Virus record (IMG/VR): IMGVR_UViG_3300005838_000023
Location: 1 to 41,533 of that record
Source of the DNA: a virus
DNA: 41,533 nucleotides
Direction: 5' to 3' (one strand)
The position numbers were made by a program, and so were the translations under genes. How positions within the stretch are numbered: position 1 is the stretch's first letter; the number at the start of each line of letters is the position of its first letter. Below are positions 1-7,775 of the stretch, piece after piece. The notes beneath the pieces were generated by a model, which saw nothing but the letters and a program-made list of their open reading frames with translations, did not search any database and was not told the DNA's origin.

Positions 1-41
1 CCATGTGGCATTTTTTTCGGTAGCTATCGTACGGTCTATTT

Positions 42-287
42 TTAACGTCGCACAGGTCCGTCGATTGTGTCCAAGCGTGTGACAGTACGTGCAGCTTCGG
101 GGCATCTTCGCTCTTGCACTCGCACTTTTTGATACTGCGGCGCGGCTCCTCTTATATTCAACCACCACATGATGTTCGGATCCATGCTTTTCTTCCACTC
201 GCTCCACATCGGCGCGGAGTTGAGGGCATGTCTGCCGATTATGACCGCGAGTATAGCAATACCCACATACAACAGATTTATTGTCAT
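42..287 (-). CDS. Small membrane-anchored protein, unknown
   Basis: An 81-aa protein. Residues 2-18 form a hydrophobic N-terminal segment (TINLLYVGIAILAVIIG) that reads as a single transmembrane anchor, followed by a basic soluble tail. A GGGGAAC purine stretch lies a few bases upstream of the ATG. It is the last gene before the low-coordinate edge, in the same direction as all others. I do not recognise a family. Small anchored proteins of this kind are common in phages and some act in lysis or superinfection exclusion, but nothing here selects a role. Confidence 0.5.
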   Translation of the reverse strand: MTINLLYVGIAILAVIIGRHALNSAPMWSEWKKSMDPNIMWWLNIRGAAPQYQKVRVQERRCPEAARTVTRLDTIDGPVRR

Positions 288-352
288 TTTTTAAGTTCCC
301 CATGTTATTTCTCGTTTAGCTAACGTACACTAAGTAGTTTCTCAGAGATTCT

Positions 353-598
353 TCATTCCGATTTTTGTCTTACAATGACGTGTGTTTCGCCATATCTTTC
401 ATAAATTTCGTCAATAAACCACATATGATGGATGTTATCTTTCCATGGAAAGCTCACCTCGTACATACACGGCTTGTCGCCGTACTTTCTCTTCAATGTC
501 TCGCAGTCACCTTCAAGCAACACATCTTTAATATTCTCGGGATAAATCTCTTTTATGAAGATAGTTTTCCCCAATGTATTCTTGGAGGTTTTTCCCAC
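353..598 (-). CDS. Hypothetical protein
   Basis: An 81-aa soluble protein that starts with GTG. The GTG overlaps the TAG stop of the upstream HAD gene (TAGTG), and GGGAGG sits about 6 bases before it, which supports this start. The middle contains aromatic and charged residues (VSFPWKDNIHHMWFIDEIYERYG) typical of a small folded domain. No family recognised. Tight coupling suggests co-translation with the HAD phosphatase. Confidence 0.6.
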   Translation of the reverse strand: MGKTSKNTLGKTIFIKEIYPENIKDVLLEGDCETLKRKYGDKPCMYEVSFPWKDNIHHMWFIDEIYERYGETHVIVRQKSE

Positions 599-1392
599 TA
601 CACACCGCCGGGAGGGGATGACTTACTCCGCTTCATTTTTGCACTCTTGTGACCTTTGCCGCCGCCTGTGTCTTTATTGTTACCCTTGTTGATCAAATCA
701 GACTTGTTCCTCGGATGCTCTCGGCGCATGCGTGTTTGAAACTCGCCATGATCTAGCTCGGGGTCTTTGCCCTCTTCCATGTCGTCAGCATAGTTGACAA
801 GGCGTGTCACGATTGTGGCATCTGGATACTCTCGCTTCAATTCATCAACCGCTGCAATATTCTTTGGAGAGTCATCGAAGAACAAAATGTCGAGCATGCC
901 AAGGTTAGTAATCTGATCCTCAATCCACGCCTTCTTGTGCTGCGGGTCACTGCTGCCCAGCGTAACTAGGTCGAACATACTGGAGTCAATCTGCAATACA
1001 TTCTCGATAAAGTCCATGATGTCCTCGCCGGCTGCGGGCGCTCGGGCTGTTAGGATGGCGATCTTACGCCCTGCTCCGTCGCGCTTCTCTGCGTCCACAA
1101 CCTTCTGCATGATACGTGCCACTTGCTCAATCTGGCGAGGGTTAATCAACTTATCGAACTCGCTAAAATCAAAGACCTCGCCTTCCGTGTTGATGTATTC
1201 TCCCGTTGCCGGATTATATTCTGCGACAGGCTCATAGACTGCGTACTCGCTGGGCGATAACTTAAACCCTGTGCCATCGGCGCGTGTTACAAAAACATCT
1301 GCATCGGTCACAGCTAGGGTATCGTCAAAGTCGAACACCCGCAACTTAGACTCATTAAGAAAATGGTTCCATGTATCGAGATGCTTCTTCAT
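598..1392 (-). CDS. HAD-superfamily phosphatase with WxxFLxE N-terminal tag
   Basis: A 264-aa protein with clear haloacid dehalogenase motifs: motif I DFDDTLA at residues 21-27 (nucleophile D21, acid/base D23), motif II in ILTARAP, and the acidic motif FFDDSPKN near residues 170-178. The family hydrolyses phosphoesters with Mg2+; a polynucleotide 3'-phosphatase or nucleotidase role is possible but not shown. The N-terminus (DTWNHFLNE, residues 6-14) matches a tag seen on other large proteins of this window. The C-terminus is a basic, Gly/Lys/Ser-rich, probably disordered tail. GGAG lies 6 bases before the ATG, and the gene starts 3 bases after the stop of the 1242-aa giant gene. Confidence 0.85.
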   Translation of the reverse strand: MKKHLDTWNHFLNESKLRVFDFDDTLAVTDADVFVTRADGTGFKLSPSEYAVYEPVAEYNPATGEYINTEGEVFDFSEFDKLINPRQIEQVARIMQKVVDAEKRDGAGRKIAILTARAPAAGEDIMDFIENVLQIDSSMFDLVTLGSSDPQHKKAWIEDQITNLGMLDILFFDDSPKNIAAVDELKREYPDATIVTRLVNYADDMEEGKDPELDHGEFQTRMRREHPRNKSDLINKGNNKDTGGGKGHKSAKMKRSKSSPPGGV

Positions 1393-1395
1393 AAG

Positions 1396-4300
1396 TTACT
1401 CCGTTTCTCTTAGTACCTTTCTTATATTAGCACGGATTTTAGCTTCTGTCAAGGCTTTCTTTAAGTATGCTACTCGCTCGTCCACCGCCGAAGCGCGCTC
1501 GGCGCGCCTTCGCAGCAAATCCTCAATCTCTTCTTCGGTAGGTGCGCGTCCATTAAATGCTGCCGTCAATTCTTCGATAGCCTTTTCGCGCTCGGTCATG
1601 CGGGGGGCTCCCGCTTCTCGGGGCTCTCCAAGTGTGCCTCTCAGTGTGCCCGCGGGCTCCTTGTAGGTGTCTCTGATCGCCTCGATCTCTTCTGGGGTCA
1701 TGCGGCGCCCCATCGACTGCTCTTGTCGCTTGACATACATTTCTATGTCCTCTTCTTTGCGCTTAGCCTCTCTCTCGTCTTCTGTTCCAAAAAACTTCTT
1801 TGTGATCTCTGGGCTTTTTAGGTGCTCGCCGTTTGCTCCTCTTCTCAAGCTGTGTGGGATGTTGGCGTCAGCCATCCATGCGTCAACATTTCGCCCCCAG
1901 CCATTAGGAAGATGGGCGCCTACCTCCCACCGCGATGCGCCCATCCCCTGACTCATTGGCTTTAAGTACTTCTCGATCAAAACCTCTTTCTCGAATTCAT
2001 TCATCTTTGAGTACACATCGCCATTAGACCACCACTCTACGATAGCACGGTGGTGGCTCTGCTGAATACCCATGGCGTCATAAGCATAGTCTTTCATGAT
2101 CATTTTACTCAACTCCATCGCATAGTCGGCGCCGAGGTATTCCCTTTTTAACTCCTGTGCGATCTCAAGGTTGGGTGTGAGGGCGAACTCTTGTGTCACT
2201 TCCTTGGCTGCTTGCATCACCATGTCAACATGTTTGTCTACAAACTCAACGAAGTGAAACGCGCCTTCTAGCTCCTCTTTGGAGTCTTTGCTCATAGCCA
2301 CAATCTTGAGCCTGAAAAAGATGGGTTGATTTGCGGATTGTTTAGCCACACTCTCAGCAGTTCCAAATCTTAAGGCGATCTGTACGTCCTTGGCAAAACT
2401 AATGCCTTCATATTTGGGCGATGCGTATTTGTCTCCGAAAGGGAGGTCGATCTGTGTCTTTGCATAGCCGTTCGCTGCAGCTTCTAGTTTCTTCAGCCTC
2501 TCGGCAAAGAACTTAGCGTAGGATGAGTTGGTGTCAGAACCAACCCACACCCAACTGCCGGACTCTCGCCTACCCGAAAGAGCTTTCGCCATCAAGCCTG
2601 CCGGCTCAATATGCCGGGGATTTCTAGCGCCTCCAAATATGTTTGGGTGCTTCGCTAGCCAATACATCTCGCTAGCAGGATACGTCAGATTCAAAGGCAT
2701 CTCGTAGTCTGAGTTGTGGGCGCCATGACCTAGGTTAAACCAGATCTCTCCTGTCGGATCGTCGTCATCGTCACCGATAATATTAAAGTTCTTGAGCCTG
2801 TCTTCAAAGTCTTCGATCTCGTTCTGTGTGTCGTCCCATGCGCTAGGTTTCGCGAAGCCTTCCTCAACCAATTTCCTTCTGACCTTCTCGTAAAACTGAT
2901 CATACTTGCCGTCGAGATCTCGCATGTGATCCAAGAAGTAGTCGGCATCGTCTGGAGTGGTGCAGTCCTCGCAGTTGAACCGGTAATTGATCTCAAGACC
3001 ATCCTCCGTATGATTCCAGTCTGTTTCCTCGGGGTATTCGCCAAAGTCCAAGAGGTTTTCAAAGTCCCGGTAGCCCTCATCGTTGTATGATTGGGGAATA
3101 TCGTATGTCGGGTGAACGTCGTTGCCTTCGCCATCATCACCCCAGCCCAGCGGGATTGTTAGAGTGAGGTCGCCGCTAGCTTGGACCTGCGGTGGGTACT
3201 CGGCTTCTTCCCAGTAAACGTCCGCGTAGAAGGACGCATGCTCTAAGTCGTTGGCTGCTTCATTGAGATCTTCTGCTGCGGATTCGTACTCATCGTTCAT
3301 TTGTTCATTTTCGCTTTCTTCCTCGTCGTCGGCGTCATGATGAACGTCCATCCCATCGTTGTAGGGATCGGGGAGGTCGCCTCCGCGAGCCTCAATCCCG
3401 AAAAACATATTGAGGATTTCCCCATCGCGAGTGTCGCCGTAGCTGCCGCCGTGTCGCGTAAGGTAGCTTTTCTCTGGGATGAAATACGTGGTTGCCTCGC
3501 CCTTACCAGACTCGGGATCAACGTCACCCAACTCTTGAGCAAACATCTCTTTCTGTTTCTCCCACACATATTCTCTAACCGCACCGACAAAGCCGGGAAC
3601 GGCGGTGCCGTATGTCCTGCTCTCGGGCGCAGCGAAGGTTAGGCTGTTCGGGTCATCGACATACTTCCTGAGTCTGACGCGAGCCTTTACGCCGATGCCG
3701 GGTACATCGCGGTCGTGATCTCTGAAGATTTCTTCGTCGTCGAGGTCGCCAATATCTCTCGGGTCTGGCGCTCGGGTGGCTTCTTTGCTGTGCTTCTCAA
3801 GTGCAGCTTTATATTCTTCTTCAGATGTGATTCCTTCCCACGGCTTGAATAAGTCTGGGTGGCTACCGGGACCACGGGCTTCATACTTCTCGTAGTTTTT
3901 AACGTACTGCTTGAACAACAATGGGCTGATGTTGAGAGCCTTGGCTTGAGCGAGCAGCATAACTTCTTTAAACTTCTCAGGCTTCGATGCCATCTCAACC
4001 TTCTTCTCCATTCCGTTCCACCACTTTGTGCCGGTGTTGGTCCTAGCCCACACCCACAACAACATCAACGCACCCTCGGGTGTCTCGGTGTCGTAGTCCT
4101 GACGGATAGCTGTGATTCTCTCAGCTTGTCCTAGCTCCTGATACATCCTGTCGAGTTTCGCAATCGGTCGTTCTCTTTCCTCAGAGGGTTTCAGAAGTTT
4201 ATTAAGTTCTGCCTCTGTGACTGCGTATGCGATAGGACCGTGACCCTTTGCTTCCGCAACAGCACACTTGAAGTAGTCGCTGCCCTCGCTGTGGCATGAG

Positions 4301-5124
4301 TGAATGTTACTAATGTCGCTCATGCGCAGCACGTCGATAGGGTGACGTGACAGAATAACGTGCATGTCCTCACGGTGGTGCGTTTGCCCTTCGTCGGACA
4401 GTCCTGTTTGGATTTTCTTATGGTTCTGATCTTTTGTGTAATGTGTCTGGTTCTTAGTCCACCACTCTGCTGCGCCTGCAGCTAGCTTGCCCTTCTTCTC
4501 AAGACCGCCGATGACTTTATTGATTCCCTGCTTCTGAACCTTAGTAATCTTCTCGCCTGCTCTCGGACCTTTCGGGATAACTTGCTCGACTCGGCGCTCA
4601 AGTCCAAGGTCGGCTACGTTAATCTCCACCTCGTACTCGCCGCCGCCTTCAGCAGCAAGGCGCTGACGCTTCTGCTTCGCCTTCTTTGTGGGGAACCCCC
4701 GCTCGGGTGCATCTGAGGCTTCCCATGCCTTCCACTCTTCTTTGGTTGGCTCCCACTCACCGCCGTCAGGATTGTATACCTGACCGGTTTCTTGACCCTT
4801 TTCGTAAGAGTAAATGCTCCGCTGACGCTCGCGGGCGCTGTCAGAGATTGGAGGTAGCCAGCCTTCTTCCTTGATTGCTCGCAGGATCGACTTGAGCATA
4901 CGGGTGTCGTGGCTGTCCATGGGGAGAGCCACGCGCATATTGTCGCCGAAGATCTCATCGAAATCGTAGGGAAGCCCGTCAGTGTCCCGCATCCAATCAT
5001 AGATCTTCTCAGCGGCATTCTTTGAGATCTCATTCATGATCTCACGGCGCTCGATGAGTGTCAGGGGCTTTGTGCTTTGTGTGAACTTCTTCCAGTTCTC
5101 TAAAATAGTTTTGTATTCCATCAT
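1396..5124 (-). CDS. Giant (1242-aa) phage protein, paralogue of the 793-aa protein
   Basis: A 1242-aa protein of unknown function. Residues about 258-310 carry a distinctive block: SRHPIDVLRMSD, then SCHSEG, then YFKCAVAEAKGHGPIAY. The same block occurs in the gene at 37128-39509. Homology also covers an N-terminal FDEIFGDNMRVAL segment, a WWTKNQTHY segment and a RVRLR...APESRTYG...PGF segment. The middle is very acidic (many D/E, residues about 590-790). Around residues 880-950 a GISFAKDVQIALRF segment followed by PIFFRLKI faintly resembles an ADP-ribosyltransferase core. The C-terminus is a Glu/Arg-rich helix. The N-terminus has ENWKKF, similar to the WxxFL tag of other genes. Size and tag suggest a virion or co-injected protein (inference). 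The start is one of two tandem ATGs behind GGCAGGAAC. Confidence 0.8.
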   Translation of the reverse strand: MMEYKTILENWKKFTQSTKPLTLIERREIMNEISKNAAEKIYDWMRDTDGLPYDFDEIFGDNMRVALPMDSHDTRMLKSILRAIKEEGWLPPISDSARERQRSIYSYEKGQETGQVYNPDGGEWEPTKEEWKAWEASDAPERGFPTKKAKQKRQRLAAEGGGEYEVEINVADLGLERRVEQVIPKGPRAGEKITKVQKQGINKVIGGLEKKGKLAAGAAEWWTKNQTHYTKDQNHKKIQTGLSDEGQTHHREDMHVILSRHPIDVLRMSDISNIHSCHSEGSDYFKCAVAEAKGHGPIAYAVTEAELNKLLKPSEERERPIAKLDRMYQELGQAERITAIRQDYDTETPEGALMLLWVWARTNTGTKWWNGMEKKVEMASKPEKFKEVMLLAQAKALNISPLLFKQYVKNYEKYEARGPGSHPDLFKPWEGITSEEEYKAALEKHSKEATRAPDPRDIGDLDDEEIFRDHDRDVPGIGVKARVRLRKYVDDPNSLTFAAPESRTYGTAVPGFVGAVREYVWEKQKEMFAQELGDVDPESGKGEATTYFIPEKSYLTRHGGSYGDTRDGEILNMFFGIEARGGDLPDPYNDGMDVHHDADDEEESENEQMNDEYESAAEDLNEAANDLEHASFYADVYWEEAEYPPQVQASGDLTLTIPLGWGDDGEGNDVHPTYDIPQSYNDEGYRDFENLLDFGEYPEETDWNHTEDGLEINYRFNCEDCTTPDDADYFLDHMRDLDGKYDQFYEKVRRKLVEEGFAKPSAWDDTQNEIEDFEDRLKNFNIIGDDDDDPTGEIWFNLGHGAHNSDYEMPLNLTYPASEMYWLAKHPNIFGGARNPRHIEPAGLMAKALSGRRESGSWVWVGSDTNSSYAKFFAERLKKLEAAANGYAKTQIDLPFGDKYASPKYEGISFAKDVQIALRFGTAESVAKQSANQPIFFRLKIVAMSKDSKEELEGAFHFVEFVDKHVDMVMQAAKEVTQEFALTPNLEIAQELKREYLGADYAMELSKMIMKDYAYDAMGIQQSHHRAIVEWWSNGDVYSKMNEFEKEVLIEKYLKPMSQGMGASRWEVGAHLPNGWGRNVDAWMADANIPHSLRRGANGEHLKSPEITKKFFGTEDEREAKRKEEDIEMYVKRQEQSMGRRMTPEEIEAIRDTYKEPAGTLRGTLGEPREAGAPRMTEREKAIEELTAAFNGRAPTEEEIEDLLRRRAERASAVDERVAYLKKALTEAKIRANIRKVLRETE

Positions 5125-5137
5125 GTTCCTGCCTTAA

Positions 5138-5485
5138 TTAATATGTGTTCTGTTCTCCATCCTCAAACGTAATGATCGTTTTGTTAGATGGGTGAGGCTC
5201 TACATGAACCTTTAAGAAGTCGCCAAGCGAATCGAAGATAGCGATGCCGCCTCTGGGTGGTGGGTAGAGCCAGTGAATGATGCAGTGACCAGACGCAAGC
5301 TCCACGCCCTCGATGACTACGCCTTCGCCTGATACTCCTGTCTCGTCGCTCTGTCGGCAGACTGTAAAAGTCCTGATACCTCTTGGCGCTAGTTTCGGTG
5401 GCGGCTTGGGCTTGAGACTTTCATCTATCTCACCCAACTCGTCAACGGTCACCATCGCAATAGTATTGTCTGTTGTTTCATTCAT
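5138..5485 (-). CDS. Conserved-looking phage hypothetical protein
   Basis: A 115-aa protein. The ATG at 5483-5485 is preferred over one 9 bases upstream because GGGGA is about 8 bases before it but adjoins the earlier ATG. After a Pro/Lys-rich linker (KPKPPPKLAPRG) comes a compact beta-rich domain: RQSDETGVSGEGVVIEGV, then GHCIIHWL, then FDSLGDFLKVHVEPHPSN. I have the impression of similar sequences in other phages but cannot assign a function. It overlaps the end of the neighbouring coiled-coil gene by a few bases if the earlier start is used. Confidence 0.6.
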   Translation of the reverse strand: MNETTDNTIAMVTVDELGEIDESLKPKPPPKLAPRGIRTFTVCRQSDETGVSGEGVVIEGVELASGHCIIHWLYPPPRGGIAIFDSLGDFLKVHVEPHPSNKTIITFEDGEQNTY

Positions 5486-5486
5486 T

Positions 5487-5780
5487 CTATGCATCCCCCA
5501 CGGGAGTCAACCCCTTCATTAGTTGTGCTTCATATTCATCGGTAATCGACTTCATGATCGCTTTCTCTGCTTCTTTCATCTCTTCCATATGGTTCCACAA
5601 TAAAACATTTTCATCTTTTACTGCATCTAGCTGATCAGACAGCTTCTTGTTGTGTACTTTAAGTAACTCAACAGTGTATCTTAATTCGTGGTTCGTCCGA
5701 TGGAGAGAGGATTTCGATGTTCCCGCTCTCAAGACTTTCCGTAAAATCGCGGACATTGATTGTGTGACGCTTTTTGCCAT
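5487..5780 (-). CDS. Coiled-coil protein overlapping the next gene
   Basis: A 97-aa protein, mostly one long helix with heptad spacing from about residue 30 (ELRYTVELLKVHNKKLSDQL, then KDENVLLWNHMEEMKEAEKA). The reading frame stays open to 5834, but the ATG at 5778-5780 is preceded by GGGGAACAGAA and is the best start. About 110 bases (5668-5780) are shared with the gene at 5668-5916 in another frame. Both products look like real proteins. A later start would have to lie at the methionine within the coiled coil, which would destroy it. Confidence 0.55.
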   Translation of the reverse strand: MAKSVTQSMSAILRKVLRAGTSKSSLHRTNHELRYTVELLKVHNKKLSDQLDAVKDENVLLWNHMEEMKEAEKAIMKSITDEYEAQLMKGLTPVGDA

Positions 5781-5916
5781 TTCTGTTCCCCATTGAAAAA
5801 ATCTCATAATAGTATTCCCTTTGCATGTCGTCATGCCTGTGTTCTGTAAAACCTACCCAGAATTTATCCACCACGACGTGCATGTTGTGACCGATCATTA
5901 CCAACGAACCAATCAT
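5668..5916 (-). CDS. Hypothetical protein, start overlaps upstream stop
   Basis: An 82-aa protein starting at an ATG that overlaps the TGA stop of the upstream gene (ATGA, 5913-5916). Mixed hydrophobic and aromatic content (SLVMIGHNMHVVVDKFWVGF, then REYYYEIFSMG) looks like a small beta-rich fold. Its 3' third overlaps the coiled-coil gene at 5487-5780 out of frame. No family recognised. An upstream in-frame ATG at 5943 exists but would lengthen the overlap with the preceding gene. Confidence 0.5.
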   Translation of the reverse strand: MIGSLVMIGHNMHVVVDKFWVGFTEHRHDDMQREYYYEIFSMGNRNGKKRHTINVRDFTESLESGNIEILSPSDEPRIKIHC

Positions 5917-6299
5917 GTTGTCGTCTCGGTTGGGACACCCCACCGGACAATGCTTAGTCCCTTGATTTTCGCCATGTCTTTTACCAAGTATCTTTTAACC
6001 CAATACGTCGGTCGCAACTCAGAGTTAAGCTCAAACTTAATAATATATCGGTTGAACCAATACTGGTCGGTTGCTCTGGCTCGGCTCTGAGCGCCGGCAC
6101 GGGCAGGATCTGTAACGGTTGTAACGCGCTCGATTGCACGCATGTCATCAATCGTCTGGTCTTTGTTACCGCCCTTCTCCTTACTAATACGAACATCCAC
6201 CTCGACCTCATACGTGCGCTGAATGTAGGTCGGATCTTTAGTGGCTGCCTCTTTAAGAGCGGCGAACCATTTGTCTGTTGCTGTTTGTGAACTCATCAT
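5913..6299 (-). CDS. Hypothetical protein
   Basis: A 128-aa soluble protein. The N-terminus has KWFAALKEAATKD, in which LKE-A resembles a T4-type prohead protease site, as in the tagged proteins elsewhere. The second half (QYWFNRYIIKFELNSELRPTYWVKRYLVKDM) is rich in aromatic and basic residues. Immediately upstream on the coding strand is AACTATTTATAA, a 12-mer found again before the 793-aa gene. No known domain recognised. Confidence 0.6.
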   Translation of the reverse strand: MMSSQTATDKWFAALKEAATKDPTYIQRTYEVEVDVRISKEKGGNKDQTIDDMRAIERVTTVTDPARAGAQSRARATDQYWFNRYIIKFELNSELRPTYWVKRYLVKDMAKIKGLSIVRWGVPTETTT

Positions 6300-6320
6300 T
6301 ATAAATAGTTTGTTAAAGGG

Positions 6321-7058
6321 TTAAAGGCGGTTTAGCAGCAAAGCAGTATCTTTCCAAGAGGTGACGCTGTGAACGTGTCCATTGGGTCGCTTTTCTACCA
6401 GTTGTGCGATTGCATAATCGTTGCCGGGAAATTCTGTTCTATCTCCTACAAAATGTATTGTAACATCTTTCGGCAAATCTTTAAAATGTTCCCGAATCAC
6501 CTGTGACTTGTCGCACCCTTTGGCAAAAATATCGATGCTTACTGCGCCACCAATCACGAAGTCCAACTTGGGATATTTGGCTTGTAGCATAGCCACAATC
6601 TCTTCTCTCTCCTTGTGCTCGGCATCGTACTGTGTATAGGCTTTGCGTTGCTTCTGGGTCGCTTTACCGCCTACAATCGAGAAGTTGATCATGCCAGTTC
6701 GCTCAGAAGCATGTTCACCGGTCTTGACGGGGTACTTAGAATCCGTGACGATTTTTGCCAATGTCGGAAACAACTTCTTTGGCGCGGTAAATTTGTTTTC
6801 ATACCCGAAGAACCATGCTCGCGATTCATCGCGTTTGTTTTTGTAATACACGTTGCCCATACATGCAAAGACTCCAGCTATGCCCTCCATAACATCACCG
6901 CCTAGCTGCTCGCATAGGCGTATGAAGCTACCGCCAGAAACTAAATAAACCTCTTTGTTTTCAATCCATTTCAAGAAATCTTTGCGAAATTCTGGGGAAG
7001 CTGTTTGCTTTGGTGGTGTCAATGTCCCATCAACATCGAACAAGTAGAGGCATCTCAA
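6321..7058 (-). CDS. Phosphomannomutase, eukaryotic PMM-like HAD type
   Basis: A 245-aa protein that aligns along its length with eukaryotic phosphomannomutases (PMM1/PMM2/Sec53 family, HAD type IIB). Visible motifs are LFDVDGTLTPP at 6-16 (nucleophile D8, D10), LVSGGSF, a cap-domain ERTGMINFSIVG segment, IGGAVSIDIFAKGCDKSQV, and the acidic motif HFVGDRTEFPGND near 203-215. The family converts mannose-6-phosphate to mannose-1-phosphate in GDP-mannose synthesis. It is the usual length for the family (about 245-260 aa). The bacterial enzyme (ManB/CpsG) belongs to an unrelated fold, so a eukaryote-type enzyme in a phage is notable. It directly follows the cupin isomerase gene in transcription, so the two probably act in sequence. 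A related HAD phosphatase is the main alternative. Confidence 0.85.
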   Translation of the reverse strand: MRCLYLFDVDGTLTPPKQTASPEFRKDFLKWIENKEVYLVSGGSFIRLCEQLGGDVMEGIAGVFACMGNVYYKNKRDESRAWFFGYENKFTAPKKLFPTLAKIVTDSKYPVKTGEHASERTGMINFSIVGGKATQKQRKAYTQYDAEHKEREEIVAMLQAKYPKLDFVIGGAVSIDIFAKGCDKSQVIREHFKDLPKDVTIHFVGDRTEFPGNDYAIAQLVEKRPNGHVHSVTSWKDTALLLNRL

Positions 7059-7060
7059 GG

Positions 7061-7447
7061 TTAATCATTCCCCCGATTGTAGTCATCCTGCAAGCGCACT
7101 ACATCATCAATCTCCGGAGTGCTGACCTCGATTAGTGTCACGTCTTCTTTGTCGGCGCAATAACGATGAATCATTCCGCTTCCGATGTGCTGGCTGTCTC
7201 CCTCATTTAGTACCACCTTGATTCCAGTCTCCGTCTTGACGTGCTGGTGGTGCGGTCCTATCTCTAGCAACAGCGATCCCTTGAGGACATATATAGTCTC
7301 GTCCTTTACGACATGATACTGAAGGGAGAGTCTATGCCCTGCATTGATGTGCAGAATCTTTCCCAAATAGTTGTCGGTGATTGCCCAACGATCTTCATAG
7401 CCCCAAGGCTTATCTACTCTCATACTATCTCCAAAATAGCTGCACAC
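7061..7447 (-). CDS. Cupin, mannose-6-phosphate isomerase (type II-like)
   Basis: A 128-aa single-domain cupin with the signature of the ManC/type II phosphomannose isomerase C-terminal domain: VDKPWGYEDRW near the start, HRLSLQYHVVKDETIYVLKG (metal-binding His residues), LNEGDSQHIGSGMIHRYCA, then LIEVSTPE. These domains interconvert fructose-6-phosphate and mannose-6-phosphate, feeding the phosphomannomutase encoded next. The full bifunctional enzyme carries an N-terminal nucleotidyltransferase domain that is absent here; a nucleotidyltransferase-like gene lies separately at 24200-25111. Start at ATG 7447 gives MCSYFG; an internal ATG (MRVDKPWG) is also possible. Confidence 0.8.
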   Translation of the reverse strand: MCSYFGDSMRVDKPWGYEDRWAITDNYLGKILHINAGHRLSLQYHVVKDETIYVLKGSLLLEIGPHHQHVKTETGIKVVLNEGDSQHIGSGMIHRYCADKEDVTLIEVSTPEIDDVVRLQDDYNRGND

Positions 7448-7775
7448 CCATAATGCAGCAGGACAAGCCGATGCAGATCATCGTCTTGGTTGTGAACATG
7501 CTTTCGTTCAAAAGCAAGTAGGTTAATATTGGGAACACAAAATACGATGCTGCGAAGCCCATGAATCTGCCCGACCATGCCTCTCCAGTCTCTTCAAAGA
7601 TATAGCGTGTCGCCATCCAGAAACTGAGCCCAACAGGGATAGAGTAGATGCCAACAGCAAGCAAAGGCTTGTCCTTCCACCATTCCCACGCAAACTGAGA
7701 GTTTAGCTGAAACCATGCACAGATGTGTCCAACGATAAAAAAGCAAATGCCGTAGAAAAAGTTAATGTTAGGCAT
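7425..7775 (-). CDS. Four-helix membrane protein, EamA/DMT-like
   Basis: A 116-aa very hydrophobic protein with about four transmembrane helices (near residues 6-24, 38-56, 70-90 and 96-114). The last pair, FPILTYLLLNESMFTTKTM then IGLSCCIMGVQLFW, resembles the end of a drug/metabolite-transporter half unit. Such small four-TM proteins can work as dimers, but transport is not shown. It overlaps the isomerase gene by 23 bases at its 3' end and sits between the mannose genes and the peptidase-like gene, so a role in sugar export or surface change is only a guess. Confidence 0.7.
   Translation of the reverse strand: MPNINFFYGICFFIVGHICAWFQLNSQFAWEWWKDKPLLAVGIYSIPVGLSFWMATRYIFEETGEAWSGRFMGFAASYFVFPILTYLLLNESMFTTKTMICIGLSCCIMGVQLFWR

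Noticed and set aside
4200-4350. SCHS/YFKCAVAEA block as a PcfJ-like motif
   Set aside because: PcfJ has a conserved HCV..Y and repeated G-I-Y pattern; the order and spacing here differ and I see no further match.
6299-6310. TATAAATA-like T4 late promoters (also at 39525-39536 and, less well, 15631-15642)
   Set aside because: The TATAAATA sense lies on the plus strand, opposite to all genes. On the coding strand the motif is AACTATTTATAA, which is only a repeated A/T-rich element; the first copy touches the start codon, so it cannot be a normal promoter for that gene.
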